Below are positions 50,463 through 59,314 of a stretch of DNA of 64,000 nucleotides, in pieces. The notes under the pieces were generated by a model, which was not told where the DNA came from, searched no databases, and saw only the letters and a list, made by a program, of their open reading frames with translations. Numbering within the stretch: the stretch's first letter is position 1; every line of letters starts with the position of its first letter. The stretch is taken from assembly GCA_045539475.1 (NCBI GenBank), contig JAZQFJ010000101.1, positions 1 to 64,000 of the forward strand. Reading direction: 5' to 3'. The position numbers were made by a program, and so were the translations under genes. Source of the stretch: SIG480 sp045539475 (lineage in GTDB: Bacteria; Bacillota; Clostridia; Oscillospirales; JAAYXM01).

Positions 50463-53105
50463 ATGACAGGCAATTTTAATCTTCCGGTAGAAATAGCCGG
50501 CGTAAAGTTCCGCAACCCGTTCTATGTAGCTTCCGGACCGACCACAAAGTCGGTTGAGCAGCTCAAGAAAATCGAAGAGTGCGGCTGGGGTGCAGCTTCC
50601 ATTAAGCTCACAATCGATCCCGCTCCGTACATCAACCGTGTTCCGCGTTATGCAATCTTCAAGGACCGCAACGCACTTTGCTTCACTGTTGAGAAGCGTC
50701 TTAAGTTCGCAGAAGGTCTCCAGCTTATGCGTGATGCAAAGAAGGAACTCAAGGGCGACCTTAAGCTTTTCGCTAACATTACATATGCAGGCGATAAGGG
50801 CGTTGAAGGCTGGGTAAACATGGCTGTTGAGTTTGAAAAGGCAGGCGCCGATGTTATCGAGCTTAACATGTGCTGCCCGAACATGTCCTTTAACCTTCAG
50901 CTTTCTCAGGGCGATGACAATGCATCCAAGGTGAAGACCGGCGCAAGCCTTGGTCAGAACGGCGATGCTGTTGCAGAAATCGTTCGTGCAATTAAGAAAG
51001 AAATTTCTATTCCGCTTTTTGTTAAGCTTACTCCGGAGGGTGGCAAGATCGCTCAGATCGCTACTGCTCTTTATGCTGCAGGCGCTGACGCTGTCGGTGG
51101 TACATCAAACCGTATGGCAATTCCGCCGATTGACCTTGAAAATCCGGGCAAGGCACCGTATCATCTCCAGGATGAGATTTCTATGTCCTGCCACTGCGGT
51201 TCATGGGTAAAGCCTCTTGCACTTCGTGATACATACGAAATCCGTAAGGTAAACGGTCCTGAGCCGAAGATTATGATGGCAGGCGGTGTCCGCAATTGGA
51301 AGGACGCTTGCGAAATGTTCATGGCAGGTGCAGATATGGTTGGTATCTGCTCTGAGACACTCATCTCCGGTTACGACTTTATCGGTGACCTCATCGACGG
51401 TGTACGTGACTTTATGGCAACACACGGCTATAACACAACACGCGATATGCGCGACCTTATTCTCCCGCACGTCCGCACCGCTGCTGATGTTACACTTTAC
51501 AAGGGATATTCCCACATTAAGGGAACTCTTGCAGCTCCGTGTAAGACTGCTTGCCCGGCTAACGTTCCGGCACAGGCTTATGTCAATATGATTGCTAAGA
51601 AGGATTACAAGCGTGCATACGAGCTTATCGTCGGTGCGGCTCCGCTTATGGGCATTTGCGGCGTAGTCTGCAGCCATCCGTGTGAGCTTTCATGTACCCG
51701 CGGTATCACAGGCCGCGCAATCCAGATTCGTGACCTTAAGAGATTTACTCTCGAGCAGGCAAAGAAGAACGGCTGGAAGCCGGATCTTGTTAAGGAAAAG
51801 GCAAACGGTAAGAAAATTGCTGTTATCGGTTCCGGTCCTGCAGGTATCTCCGCTGCATTCTATCTTGCAAAGGCAGGATATAGCGTAACAGTATTTGAAA
51901 AGGAAAGCTATCTCGGCGGTATGCTCCGCTTCGCTATCCCGAACTTCCGTCTCGATAAGAGCCTTATCGACGATGAAATCGCAGTTCTCAAGGAGCTCGG
52001 CGTAGAGTTCAAGACCGGCGTAATGTACGGTAAGGATATCACGGCTGAGAGCCTTAAGGCTGAGGGCTATGCTTCTGTATTCCTCGGTGTTGGTGCTCAG
52101 GCAGGACGTCTCCCGGGTATTGCAGGTGAGGATGCAAAGGGCGTTTACAACGCAGTTGACTTCCTTAAGGATGTATACGACGGCAAGAAGATTGCAATCG
52201 GTGATGACGTTGTTATCCTCGGTGGCGGATTTACTGCTGTTGATGCTGCACGTACAGCTCGCCGTCTCGGCGCAAAGAACGTTTATATCGCTTATCGCCG
52301 CACACGCGACGAGATGCCGGCAACTGCAGAGGAAATCGCAGAGGCTGAGGCAGAGGGCGTAAAGATTATGTACCTTGTTGCTCCGACTGAAATCGTAGCA
52401 AAGAACGGCAAGGTTTCTGCTATTAAGATGACAACTCAGGTTCTCGGTGAGTCCGATGCAAGCGGCCGCCGCTCACCTGAAGCTGTTTGCGGTGCTGAGT
52501 TCACTCTCAAGTGTGACACTGTTGTTGCTGCTATCGGTCAGATTCCGTGCACATGCGCAACAGAAGGCCTTAAGACAACAAGAAGCGGTATGATCAAGGT
52601 TGACGAGTGCAACTCCGTTGACGGATTCATCTATGCCGGTGGTGACGCTGTTGAGGTTCGCAACATCATTTCTGCTGTTGCAGACGGTCGCCGTGCAGCT
52701 TACTGCATCGACTTTGACCTTAGCGGCGGCAACCCGAAGATTGAGGTTGTTCAGATTGCAAACACCGTTGACCCGTATGCAGTTCTCCGTCGTAACCCGT
52801 ACTTCACAGACAACGCTGCTGTTGATCTCGATACAAAGGCAGGCGCAGAGCGTGTTCGCAATTTCGACACCTTCCGTCGCGTAATGACAGAGGATGAGGC
52901 TGTTAAGGAAGCTTCCCGCTGCTTAAAGTGCGGATGCGGTGAAGGCTGCCAGCTCTGTAAGACAATATGCACAGACTTTGCTGTTGATGTTGTTGCTGAC
53001 GACACAATGCAGATTAACAAGGATAAGTGCGTTGCTTGCGGAATGTGCTACAACCGTTGCCCGAACGGCAATATCGAGATGATCGACCTTGGTATCAAGG
53101 CATAA
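50463..53105 (+). CDS. Fused PreA-PreT-like dihydropyrimidine dehydrogenase homologue
   Basis: The 880-residue protein joins a dihydroorotate/dihydropyrimidine dehydrogenase-like FMN barrel (residues 1 to about 325), a helical Fe-S domain with two Cys groups (APCKTACP, GICGVVCSHPCELSC; about 360-420), an FAD/NAD(P) oxidoreductase of the GltD type (FAD loop GSGPAG from 456, NAD loop GGGFTAVDAA from 587) and a C-terminal ferredoxin with eight or more Cys (CLKCGCGEGC near 823, CVACGMCYNRCP near 856). In mammalian DPD the flavin/NAD part precedes the pyrimidine barrel; here the order is reversed. The loop that carries the catalytic Cys reads GASLGQN, so no Cys is seen there. The substrate may not be a pyrimidine. 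Confidence 0.88.
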   Translation: MTGNFNLPVEIAGVKFRNPFYVASGPTTKSVEQLKKIEECGWGAASIKLTIDPAPYINRVPRYAIFKDRNALCFTVEKRLKFAEGLQLMRDAKKELKGDLKLFANITYAGDKGVEGWVNMAVEFEKAGADVIELNMCCPNMSFNLQLSQGDDNASKVKTGASLGQNGDAVAEIVRAIKKEISIPLFVKLTPEGGKIAQIATALYAAGADAVGGTSNRMAIPPIDLENPGKAPYHLQDEISMSCHCGSWVKPLALRDTYEIRKVNGPEPKIMMAGGVRNWKDACEMFMAGADMVGICSETLISGYDFIGDLIDGVRDFMATHGYNTTRDMRDLILPHVRTAADVTLYKGYSHIKGTLAAPCKTACPANVPAQAYVNMIAKKDYKRAYELIVGAAPLMGICGVVCSHPCELSCTRGITGRAIQIRDLKRFTLEQAKKNGWKPDLVKEKANGKKIAVIGSGPAGISAAFYLAKAGYSVTVFEKESYLGGMLRFAIPNFRLDKSLIDDEIAVLKELGVEFKTGVMYGKDITAESLKAEGYASVFLGVGAQAGRLPGIAGEDAKGVYNAVDFLKDVYDGKKIAIGDDVVILGGGFTAVDAARTARRLGAKNVYIAYRRTRDEMPATAEEIAEAEAEGVKIMYLVAPTEIVAKNGKVSAIKMTTQVLGESDASGRRSPEAVCGAEFTLKCDTVVAAIGQIPCTCATEGLKTTRSGMIKVDECNSVDGFIYAGGDAVEVRNIISAVADGRRAAYCIDFDLSGGNPKIEVVQIANTVDPYAVLRRNPYFTDNAAVDLDTKAGAERVRNFDTFRRVMTEDEAVKEASRCLKCGCGEGCQLCKTICTDFAVDVVADDTMQINKDKCVACGMCYNRCPNGNIEMIDLGIKA

Positions 53106-53125
53106 TTAAAGATTTATCTAACCTT

Positions 53126-53158
53126 TCGCGTGCGCCCTTTTATAAGGTGCGCACGCGA
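53126..53158 (+). terminator. Hairpin after the PreA-PreT-like gene
   Basis: A perfect 10-bp GC-rich stem (TCGCGTGCGC with GCGCACGCGA) lies 20 bases after the stop. No T tract follows, so it may protect the 3' end or act with Rho. Confidence 0.55.
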
Positions 53159-53170
53159 TGCGGCATATAA

Positions 53171-53257
53171 TTGAGGTAATAAGTCTGAATAAATTCAGAC
53201 AGGTAAGAGTGAAGAGTTAAGAGGTAAGAGGTAAGGTGCAAAATGCAGTGCATTTTG
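53171..53257 (+). repeat. Hairpin repeat related to copies A and B (partial)
   Basis: GAGGTAATAAG is followed by the palindrome GTCTGAAT-AA-ATTCAGAC (53183-53200), then GTGAAGAGTTAAGAGGTAAG, GAGGTAAGGTG and the palindrome CAAAATGCA-G-TGCATTTTG. The GAGGTAAGGT-plus-palindrome ending matches 24243-24268 in copy A. Confidence 0.55.
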
Positions 53258-53312
53258 ATTTTATTATACATTGTTTTGTGCCTTGAACGCAGTGAAAGGA
53301 ATGGTTATAATT

Positions 53313-54905
53313 ATGAAACTTTATATAAACGGCGAATTTCACGCGATGGACACATCCCTCAATGTTTTCTCCGCTCTTCTTGAAGAGGACGGAAAGATTG
53401 CAGATGTGGGAGACAGCGAGACGCTTATAGCAAAATATCCGGATGCAGAGGTGGTTGACCTTGGCGGAAAGTGCGTCATTCCGGGGATTATTGATACGCA
53501 TACGCATCTTTGCTGGTCTGCGTACAGTGAAATGACAACCATTCTTCCTGCACCGCTGAGCAATAAAGATCTTTTTGCAGACCTTTCCGAAAGAGTGAAG
53601 AACGCGGAGAAGGGTGAATGGATAATATATAAAAACGCGTATCCGCTACGCCTCGATGAGCTTCGTTATCCGACAAAAGAAGAACTTGATGCCATAGCCC
53701 CGGATAACCCGGTTATTGTCAACGGTCACTATTCTGCTCAGGTAAACAGCGCGGCTCTCCGGATAATAGAGCTTGATAAGCTCAATCCCGGGGCAAGCGT
53801 TATGTATGACGAAGCCGGAAATCCCACAGGAGTTCTTGCAGGCGCAAAAACATATCTCGATCAGTTCTTTTATAACGATAAAGGGGATCCTGATGAGGCA
53901 ATAGTTTCGCTTATGCATGAGTACAATAAGTGCGGCATTACCATGGCAGTTGATGCAATGTGCAAGCCGGATGATATCAGACGTGTGTCGCGCCTTTACA
54001 AGGACGGCAAGCAGACTGTGCGCGTGCGATATACCGTTGCCGCATCCGATGCTGTTTGCGAAGAGGCAAAGGGCATCGATACGGGAAATCCGGACTTCGG
54101 ACGTCTCCACTTCGCAAAGGATTTTCTTGACGGAGGCTTTTTAACTGCGACCTCGTTTATGGAATATCCGTATCATAATATGAAGGAAATCTTTGGCATA
54201 GAGACCGGCGGTGAAGATAATTGCGGTATGATTTTCCTTACAAAGGAACAGCTTGCAGATAAAATCCGTCTTGCGAGAAAGTATGGGCTCCAGTACGGCG
54301 CACACTGCGTAGGAAGCGGAGCAAGCAAAAGACTTCTTGATGCATATAAAATTGTAGACGCCGAAAGCAAGATTAAGGGTGAGCGCCACAGCCTTATCCA
54401 TGCGGACTTTATGGACGATGATGCTATTTCTGATGCAAACTCAATGGGAATTGCTGTTCTTTTCCAGCCTGCATGGCATTATATGGATGCCCACAGAGTT
54501 GAGCTTTTCCTTCATCCCAAAGAGGTAGAGCGCTTTATGAAGTATAAAACCATTCTGAAGGCTGACCTTGCCGCGGCGGGAAGTGACCATATGGTAAAGC
54601 ACGATCCTGATGAGTCCGTAAACCCGTACAACCCGTTTATGGGTATGTACAATATGTCAACGTGCCGTGCTCGTGACGGTAAGGCATACGGGGCAGAGTC
54701 GGCAGTAAGCCGTGATGATGCACTTGCATCTTACACACGCGAAGCTGCGCGCGTCTGCTTTGACGAAGAGTGTCTTGGTACGCTCGAAGTAGGAAAGTTT
54801 GCAGACTTTGCAGTGCTTGACAATAACTACTTCACCTGCCCTGAAGAAGAAATCCCTGCAATTCGTGCAGCTATGACTGTTGTGAACGGCAAGCGGGTAT
54901 GGTAA
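53313..54905 (+). CDS. YtcJ-like amidohydrolase
   Basis: The 530-residue protein belongs to the YtcJ branch of metal-dependent amidohydrolases. It begins with the small beta-sandwich, then IDTHTHLCWS with the HxH metal motif near residue 60, HADFMDDDAI in the barrel, and GSDHMVKHDP with the final Asp. Family members hydrolyse diverse N-acyl, formyl or cyclic amides. The ATG at 53313 has GAAAGGA upstream; longer readings begin in the hairpin repeat. It follows the PreA-PreT-like gene by 207 bases and might act with it on a cyclic amide, but a repeat separates them and no promoter was convincing. Confidence 0.87.
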   Translation: MKLYINGEFHAMDTSLNVFSALLEEDGKIADVGDSETLIAKYPDAEVVDLGGKCVIPGIIDTHTHLCWSAYSEMTTILPAPLSNKDLFADLSERVKNAEKGEWIIYKNAYPLRLDELRYPTKEELDAIAPDNPVIVNGHYSAQVNSAALRIIELDKLNPGASVMYDEAGNPTGVLAGAKTYLDQFFYNDKGDPDEAIVSLMHEYNKCGITMAVDAMCKPDDIRRVSRLYKDGKQTVRVRYTVAASDAVCEEAKGIDTGNPDFGRLHFAKDFLDGGFLTATSFMEYPYHNMKEIFGIETGGEDNCGMIFLTKEQLADKIRLARKYGLQYGAHCVGSGASKRLLDAYKIVDAESKIKGERHSLIHADFMDDDAISDANSMGIAVLFQPAWHYMDAHRVELFLHPKEVERFMKYKTILKADLAAAGSDHMVKHDPDESVNPYNPFMGMYNMSTCRARDGKAYGAESAVSRDDALASYTREAARVCFDEECLGTLEVGKFADFAVLDNNYFTCPEEEIPAIRAAMTVVNGKRVW

Positions 54906-54927
54906 ATGTGATTAGTTGAATAAACAA

Positions 54928-54975
54928 TCAAAGGGATTGTAGCGAAATGCATTTTGCTACAATCCCTTTGGGATT
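54928..54975. terminator. Bidirectional terminator
   Basis: A near-perfect palindrome with 14-bp arms (AAAGGGATTGTAGC with its complement) and an inner AAATGCATTT lies between two convergent genes. Confidence 0.75.
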
Positions 54976-55007
54976 TTATAAAAATAGTGCAGAATGAGCA
55001 CTGTTTT

Positions 55008-55874
55008 TTATATTGATTTTGCATATTCTGAGGGTGACATACCTACTTTTCCTTTGAAGAGCTTTGAAAAGTAGTGCACGGTTGAAAAACCAAGTGCCTG
55101 CGAAATCTGTGTAAAATTAAGAGATGTGTCGCGAATCATTTGCTTCGCGGCATTTATTTTAAGGAAAGTGAAATATGCCATAGGCGACATACCGCATTCG
55201 CGGTTGCATATGCGCTTCAGTTTTGACGGAGAAAGCCCGCATTCGCGGCAAATATCGTCAATCACAAGCGATTTGTTGAGATTGTTTTTTAGATATTTCG
55301 TGATAAAAATAAAGATATCGCTGTTCTGGTTTTCGTTGTTTGAAGCGTATAACTTTGTGTAAGAATTTTCGCTGTTTACATATATATCAAGCAAAAGAAG
55401 CTCAAGATGGTTTTTCAGGTTCTGAAGTTCAATCGGATCTGCTTCTTCTCGCGGCACCATTCCTCGGATGTCCGGGTTTGAATATCGTGCAAACATAAAG
55501 CATTTTTCTCCAAGCTCCATAGCCTGAGACAGCGTTCTGCATTGCTTAGAGGAAAGCGTAATGGCTTTTTTTGATATGGGCAGCAAAACCTCAGACTCGG
55601 AATCAAAGCTTACAACGGAAACGGGCGCGCTTCCGTCAACGAAGGCCTCGCCGTGAACGGCGAGCGGTGGATATAAGATAAGCTGACCGCCTTCAAGCGG
55701 GTACTCCTTGTCGTTGATCAAAACACGGATGTGGCCTTTTTCCAGATAAATAAACTCCCAGAAGTTATGCGCTTCTGGGATGAGAAGGCGCTTACTAAGG
55801 TCCGTATGAAAGATAGTACGTATGGTCTTTACAGAAACAATGTCCGTGAGGTACGTTTTTGCATATTCTGCCAC
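55008..55874 (-). CDS. AraC family transcriptional regulator
   Basis: The 288-residue protein has an N-terminal cupin sensor (HNFWEFIYLEKGHIRVLIND near residue 25, EGGQLILYPP) and a C-terminal AraC double helix-turn-helix (VIDDICRECGLSPSKLKRI; FTQISQALGFSTVHYFSKLF; final GMSPSEY). The start is placed at the GTG at 55874, with GAGGTG 6 bases upstream; the GTG at 55883 overlaps that site. It converges with the YtcJ gene and is followed on the same strand direction by a second AraC gene upstream. Target unknown. Confidence 0.9.
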   Translation of the reverse strand: MAEYAKTYLTDIVSVKTIRTIFHTDLSKRLLIPEAHNFWEFIYLEKGHIRVLINDKEYPLEGGQLILYPPLAVHGEAFVDGSAPVSVVSFDSESEVLLPISKKAITLSSKQCRTLSQAMELGEKCFMFARYSNPDIRGMVPREEADPIELQNLKNHLELLLLDIYVNSENSYTKLYASNNENQNSDIFIFITKYLKNNLNKSLVIDDICRECGLSPSKLKRICNRECGMSPMAYFTFLKINAAKQMIRDTSLNFTQISQALGFSTVHYFSKLFKGKVGMSPSEYAKSI

Positions 55875-56074
55875 AAATCTCACCTCTTTTTAAACCAATA
55901 ATATAAAAAAATGGTTGTTTTGTACAAATACAATTTAAAGGCTGTGTTTTATAATTAGATACAGAAGGCTTCGGTATTTAATCTTTAGTTCAATTATATT
56001 AAAAAATACTTAAAATGTCAAGAAACGATAAATGGTAAAAGATGAGGACTTCAAAGAGAAATACAGTTTGAATG

Positions 56075-57007
56075 CTAACGCGAATTGCAATTACTGTTTT
56101 TTCGTTGGTATTCGGTGGGGGATATGCCTATGATCTTTTTGAACATTTTTGAAAAGTTATATGGTTCATACCCCACAGAGGCAGCAACGGCTTTGATTTG
56201 AACATCGGACTGACGAAGAAAGTCGCATGCGGCTCTCATTCTCGTTTGTATGAGATAATCGTAAACCGACATCCCGAAATTATCACGGAAGAGCTTGAAA
56301 AGATAGCTCCGCGTCAGTCCAACATGTTTGGTTATATCGTCTACAGTGATATCAAACGGATAGTTTGTTTCTATGTATCTTACCGCTGTGTCAATATATT
56401 TCTGTTGTACGGACTTTTTGCTTGCACCTTTATTGTTTCTTCCGTATATGCTTACAACCTCGGATAAAAAGAGTGAAAAATAGGCAGTCTGACGAAGGGA
56501 AGCCTCGCTTGAAAGATGATTTGAATAATTTGGATTTTGGGAAAAGGTGACGGAAAGATGCTCCGGATCCGGTTCGGTTGACTGATGTTCGCGAACTTCA
56601 AGAGAATTGATGAGCATTTCGAAATATTCAATAGCCTGTTCGCTTAGCTTGTACGGAAAAATATAGTTATCATCCGAAAAACCGAGCATTTTAAAATAAT
56701 GGGCAAGCTTGGCGCTTTTTGCTCCTACATATATCGTTGAAGAAACATCGGCTGTAAAAGTTTTGGATATTGGTGTGTTTGGCGGGATTACATAAAAATC
56801 ACCTTCGCGTATTTTTATGGATTTTTCACCGATATAAATCGTAAACTCGCCGCGCGTGCAGTAGTCAACCATATAAAAATCACGCATATAAGGTCCAATG
56901 GAGAACCCCTTTGTTATGTGATCAAGATTTCCACCTATATAAACATTGATTTCGTTTTGCTTCTCGTTTCCGACAGGTGGAAGGAAAACAGATAGTTTTT
57001 CGTTCAT
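56075..57007 (-). CDS. AraC family transcriptional regulator (creatininase module)
   Basis: The 310-residue protein has a cupin-like N-terminal half (YMRDFYMVDYCTRGEFTIYI, EGDFYVIPPNTP) and the AraC helix-turn-helix pair near the C-terminus (ITVDDITKHVGLTRSYLFKL; KAVAASVGYEPYNFSKMF; GISPTEYQ). The start follows GGAGG by a normal distance; the longer reading to 57052 is not supported. It is divergent from the creatininase/CE15 gene pair, 260 bases away, the same layout as at 22-24 kb, so it is a likely regulator of that pair. The 200-base gap 55875-56074 shows no feature beyond AT-rich sequence. Confidence 0.9.
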   Translation of the reverse strand: MNEKLSVFLPPVGNEKQNEINVYIGGNLDHITKGFSIGPYMRDFYMVDYCTRGEFTIYIGEKSIKIREGDFYVIPPNTPISKTFTADVSSTIYVGAKSAKLAHYFKMLGFSDDNYIFPYKLSEQAIEYFEMLINSLEVREHQSTEPDPEHLSVTFSQNPNYSNHLSSEASLRQTAYFSLFLSEVVSIYGRNNKGASKKSVQQKYIDTAVRYIETNYPFDITVDDITKHVGLTRSYLFKLFRDNFGMSVYDYLIQTRMRAACDFLRQSDVQIKAVAASVGYEPYNFSKMFKKIIGISPTEYQRKNSNCNSR

Positions 57008-57085
57008 ATTAAACCTCCAAAAATGAAACATGGTGACATCTAATTCTAACATACTGACATTGGAAAGTAAATGTATAAACTGTAA

Positions 57086-57199
57086 AATTATATTGACTTT
57101 AAGGGTGCTATAGGAATCGAGGTTCCCCGTTCAGGTGATCGGATATGGTTTGCACAGCAGGATTTTGCTTATTTCAGCTCGGTTATAAACTCCATCTGA
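57086..57199 (+). pseudogene. C-terminal remnant of a sugar phosphate isomerase/epimerase
   Basis: After a TAA at 57083, 37 codons read on to a TGA at 57197-57199 and encode GAIGIEVPRSGDR, then WFAQQDFAYFSSVIN. The C-terminus of the isomerase at the window start reads GPIGIEAPRPGDR, then YFARKDFEYFKSVVN, so the two are clearly homologous. Nothing of the other 230 or more residues is left. The fragment sits just ahead of the creatininase gene. It has no start codon of its own. Confidence 0.8.
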
Positions 57200-57267
57200 G
57201 TAAAACCGATTTTCCTGCCGGTGTCCTGTCGGTAAAAACAATAACTCAAAAAAGGAGATGGGCAGTT

Positions 57268-58134
57268 ATGGGAAATGCCATTTTCTGGGAAAATTTAAGA
57301 GAGCCTGATTTCTCTGAGGCGATAGAAAAATCAAAAGGCGTCTGTGTTGTTCCCCTCGGTGCGATGGAGAAACACGGAGCGCATATGCCGGTAGGAACGG
57401 ATAACATAATTGCCGAGAAAACTGCAATTCTTGCGGCAGAAAAAGAACCGGTCGTAATCTTTCCCACCTTCCGTTTCGGGGATGTAAACACGCTTCAGAA
57501 TTTCCGCGGCTCAATCTGCTTTTCAACGAAGCTTCTCTTTGATTATCTGACAGAGCTTTGCAGAGAAATAGCAAGAAGCGGCTTTAAGAAAATACTTCTT
57601 CTCAACTCTCACGGCGGAAATCCGCCGCTTCTCACAACCTTTTGCAGAAGCAACCGTGAAAAGAAGCTTGATTATGTTGTTATGTTTGCAAATTCCTATG
57701 GCACATCTCCTGCAGATATGAAAAAGGCATTTGCCGAACGCCGTGAAGATTTCCCCTACATAACCGATGAAGACATCGGGATAGTTGATAAATATCTCGA
57801 GGTTGAAAAATCGAAAGGTCACGCAGACTTTGATGAGCTTCTTCTTGTATATAACGAAAGGCCCGAAACCATTGATATCTCAAAAATGGGCGATGAAGAT
57901 GGCGAGGATACTTTCAGAACAGCACATCTTCGTGAGTTTGGCATATTCAGCGGAGGAAACTTCCTCGCCGATTGCCCGAATTCCTATTCTGCAACTTATT
58001 TCCCTTATGTAAACGAAAGACTTGCAAAGGCATATACGGAGATAAGAGTTGATTATATCGCAAAGATGTTCAAGGTAGTTAAGGAAGATACAGTTCTTTT
58101 GGAAGAAAACGAAAAATGGAACAAAAGCTGGTAG
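57268..58134 (+). CDS. Creatininase family amidohydrolase (second copy)
   Basis: The 288-residue protein has the full creatininase metal motif PLGAMEKHGAHMPVGTD near residue 30 (Glu, His, Asp) and LLNSHGGNPP near 115, which is the canonical form of the segment that is altered in the islet copy. It should open or cleave a cyclic or linear amide with two metals. The ATG at 57268 has AAAGGAGA upstream; a longer frame from 57145 would run through the isomerase remnant and is rejected. The CE15-like gene begins 20 bases after its stop. Confidence 0.9.
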   Translation: MGNAIFWENLREPDFSEAIEKSKGVCVVPLGAMEKHGAHMPVGTDNIIAEKTAILAAEKEPVVIFPTFRFGDVNTLQNFRGSICFSTKLLFDYLTELCREIARSGFKKILLLNSHGGNPPLLTTFCRSNREKKLDYVVMFANSYGTSPADMKKAFAERREDFPYITDEDIGIVDKYLEVEKSKGHADFDELLLVYNERPETIDISKMGDEDGEDTFRTAHLREFGIFSGGNFLADCPNSYSATYFPYVNERLAKAYTEIRVDYIAKMFKVVKEDTVLLEENEKWNKSW

Positions 58135-58154
58135 ATCCTCAAAGGAGGGATATT

Positions 58155-59192
58155 GTGAACGTTCCGTGTGACAGACTTCTTTTTCCGCTTCCGCCCATAA
58201 ATCCGGGAAACACCGTGGCGGAATGGGAAGCGAGAAGATGCGAGCTGCTTTCACAGCTTATCGACATTGAATACGGCGGACTTCCGCCAAAGCCGCAGAG
58301 CATAAGAGTTGAACAGCTTCAATCCGACATAACGGATTTAAGCATGAAGGTATACATAAACGAAACCTTCAACTTTATGATGAAGATTTTCAAACCTCAA
58401 AAGCTTTGCGACGGAAAGAAATATCCCGTTATTCTCACGGGTGATGCATGCTTCAGATATTGCAACAGCGCAGTTATTGAAAATGCCCTGTCCCGCGGAT
58501 TTCTTGTGGCGGTATTCAACCGAGTTGAGTTTGCAAAGGATATTGAGGGTGAAGAAAGATGTGGCGGAATTTATGATATGTACCCCGATATGGAGTTTGG
58601 TGCAATATCCGCCTGGGCGTGGGGATATTCCCGTGCGATGGATGCTCTTGAAACGCTTCCGTTTGTTGATACGCAAAACGTTGCGATAACCGGTCATTCC
58701 CGCGGCGGAAAAGCAGTTCTCCTTGCCGGAGCGATTGATGAACGCTTTGCCGTTGTGAACCCGAATGATTCCGGATGCTGTGGCGGAGGATGCTTCCGCT
58801 ACAGGACAGAGCCACGCGATGGAAAGCGCGGAAATGAACGTCTTGAAGAAATTCTGTCTGAGTTTCCGTATTGGTTTGGACCAAAGCTTCATGAATATGT
58901 CGGGCGTGACCATGAGCTTCCGTTTGACCAGCATTTCTTAAAGGCATCTGTTGCCCCACGAAAGCTTCTTGAAACTAACGGATGTGATGATACATGGGCA
59001 AACCCAAAAGGCGCATATGTCACTTATGAAGCCGCAAAAGAGGTTTATGATTTGTATGGCATGCCGGAAAACATCGCATACCGTCTCCGAGAAGGCGGAC
59101 ACGCACATACACCGGCAGACTTTGATGCTTTGTTTGCATTTATTGAGGATGTAACCGTCGTTACGGACGGATATAAAACTACGCCATTTTGA
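58155..59192 (+). CDS. Alpha/beta hydrolase, glucuronoyl esterase (CE15)-like
   Basis: The 345-residue protein has the nucleophile motif GHSRGGKA with Ser182, then AGAIDERFAVVNPNDSG and a Gly/Cys-rich GCCGGGCFR stretch, and a late GGHAHTPADF that supplies the catalytic His. This is the layout of CE15 glucuronoyl esterases, which split lignin-glucuronoxylan esters. No signal peptide is seen, so if it is an esterase it acts on imported or small substrates. The GTG at 58155 follows AAAGGAGGG by 6 bases and is preferred to the ATG at 58116, which lies inside the preceding gene. Assignment to CE15 is by motif similarity only. Confidence 0.8.
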   Translation: MNVPCDRLLFPLPPINPGNTVAEWEARRCELLSQLIDIEYGGLPPKPQSIRVEQLQSDITDLSMKVYINETFNFMMKIFKPQKLCDGKKYPVILTGDACFRYCNSAVIENALSRGFLVAVFNRVEFAKDIEGEERCGGIYDMYPDMEFGAISAWAWGYSRAMDALETLPFVDTQNVAITGHSRGGKAVLLAGAIDERFAVVNPNDSGCCGGGCFRYRTEPRDGKRGNERLEEILSEFPYWFGPKLHEYVGRDHELPFDQHFLKASVAPRKLLETNGCDDTWANPKGAYVTYEAAKEVYDLYGMPENIAYRLREGGHAHTPADFDALFAFIEDVTVVTDGYKTTPF

Positions 59193-59214
59193 CGCGTCAC
59201 AGCCTCCTTTGCCT

Positions 59215-59252
59215 AAAGGGCATATGCCCTTTGGTGTTGTAGCTACAACACC
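59215..59252. terminator. Two adjacent perfect palindromes
   Basis: AAAGGGCAT-ATGCCCTTT (18 bases) and GGTGTTGTAG-CTACAACACC (20 bases) lie end to end after the CE15-like gene. They can form terminator hairpins or bind dimeric proteins. Confidence 0.5.
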
Positions 59253-59314
59253 AAGCTAAGTTTAGTCAGCAAATACATTTATATAAATCAAAATTTATAA
59301 GGAGTGTAAAAATC

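Noticed and set aside
57145..57267. Longer N-terminus for the second creatininase
   Set aside because: It runs out of frame through the isomerase remnant, lacks family similarity, and the ATG at 57268 has a good ribosome-binding site.
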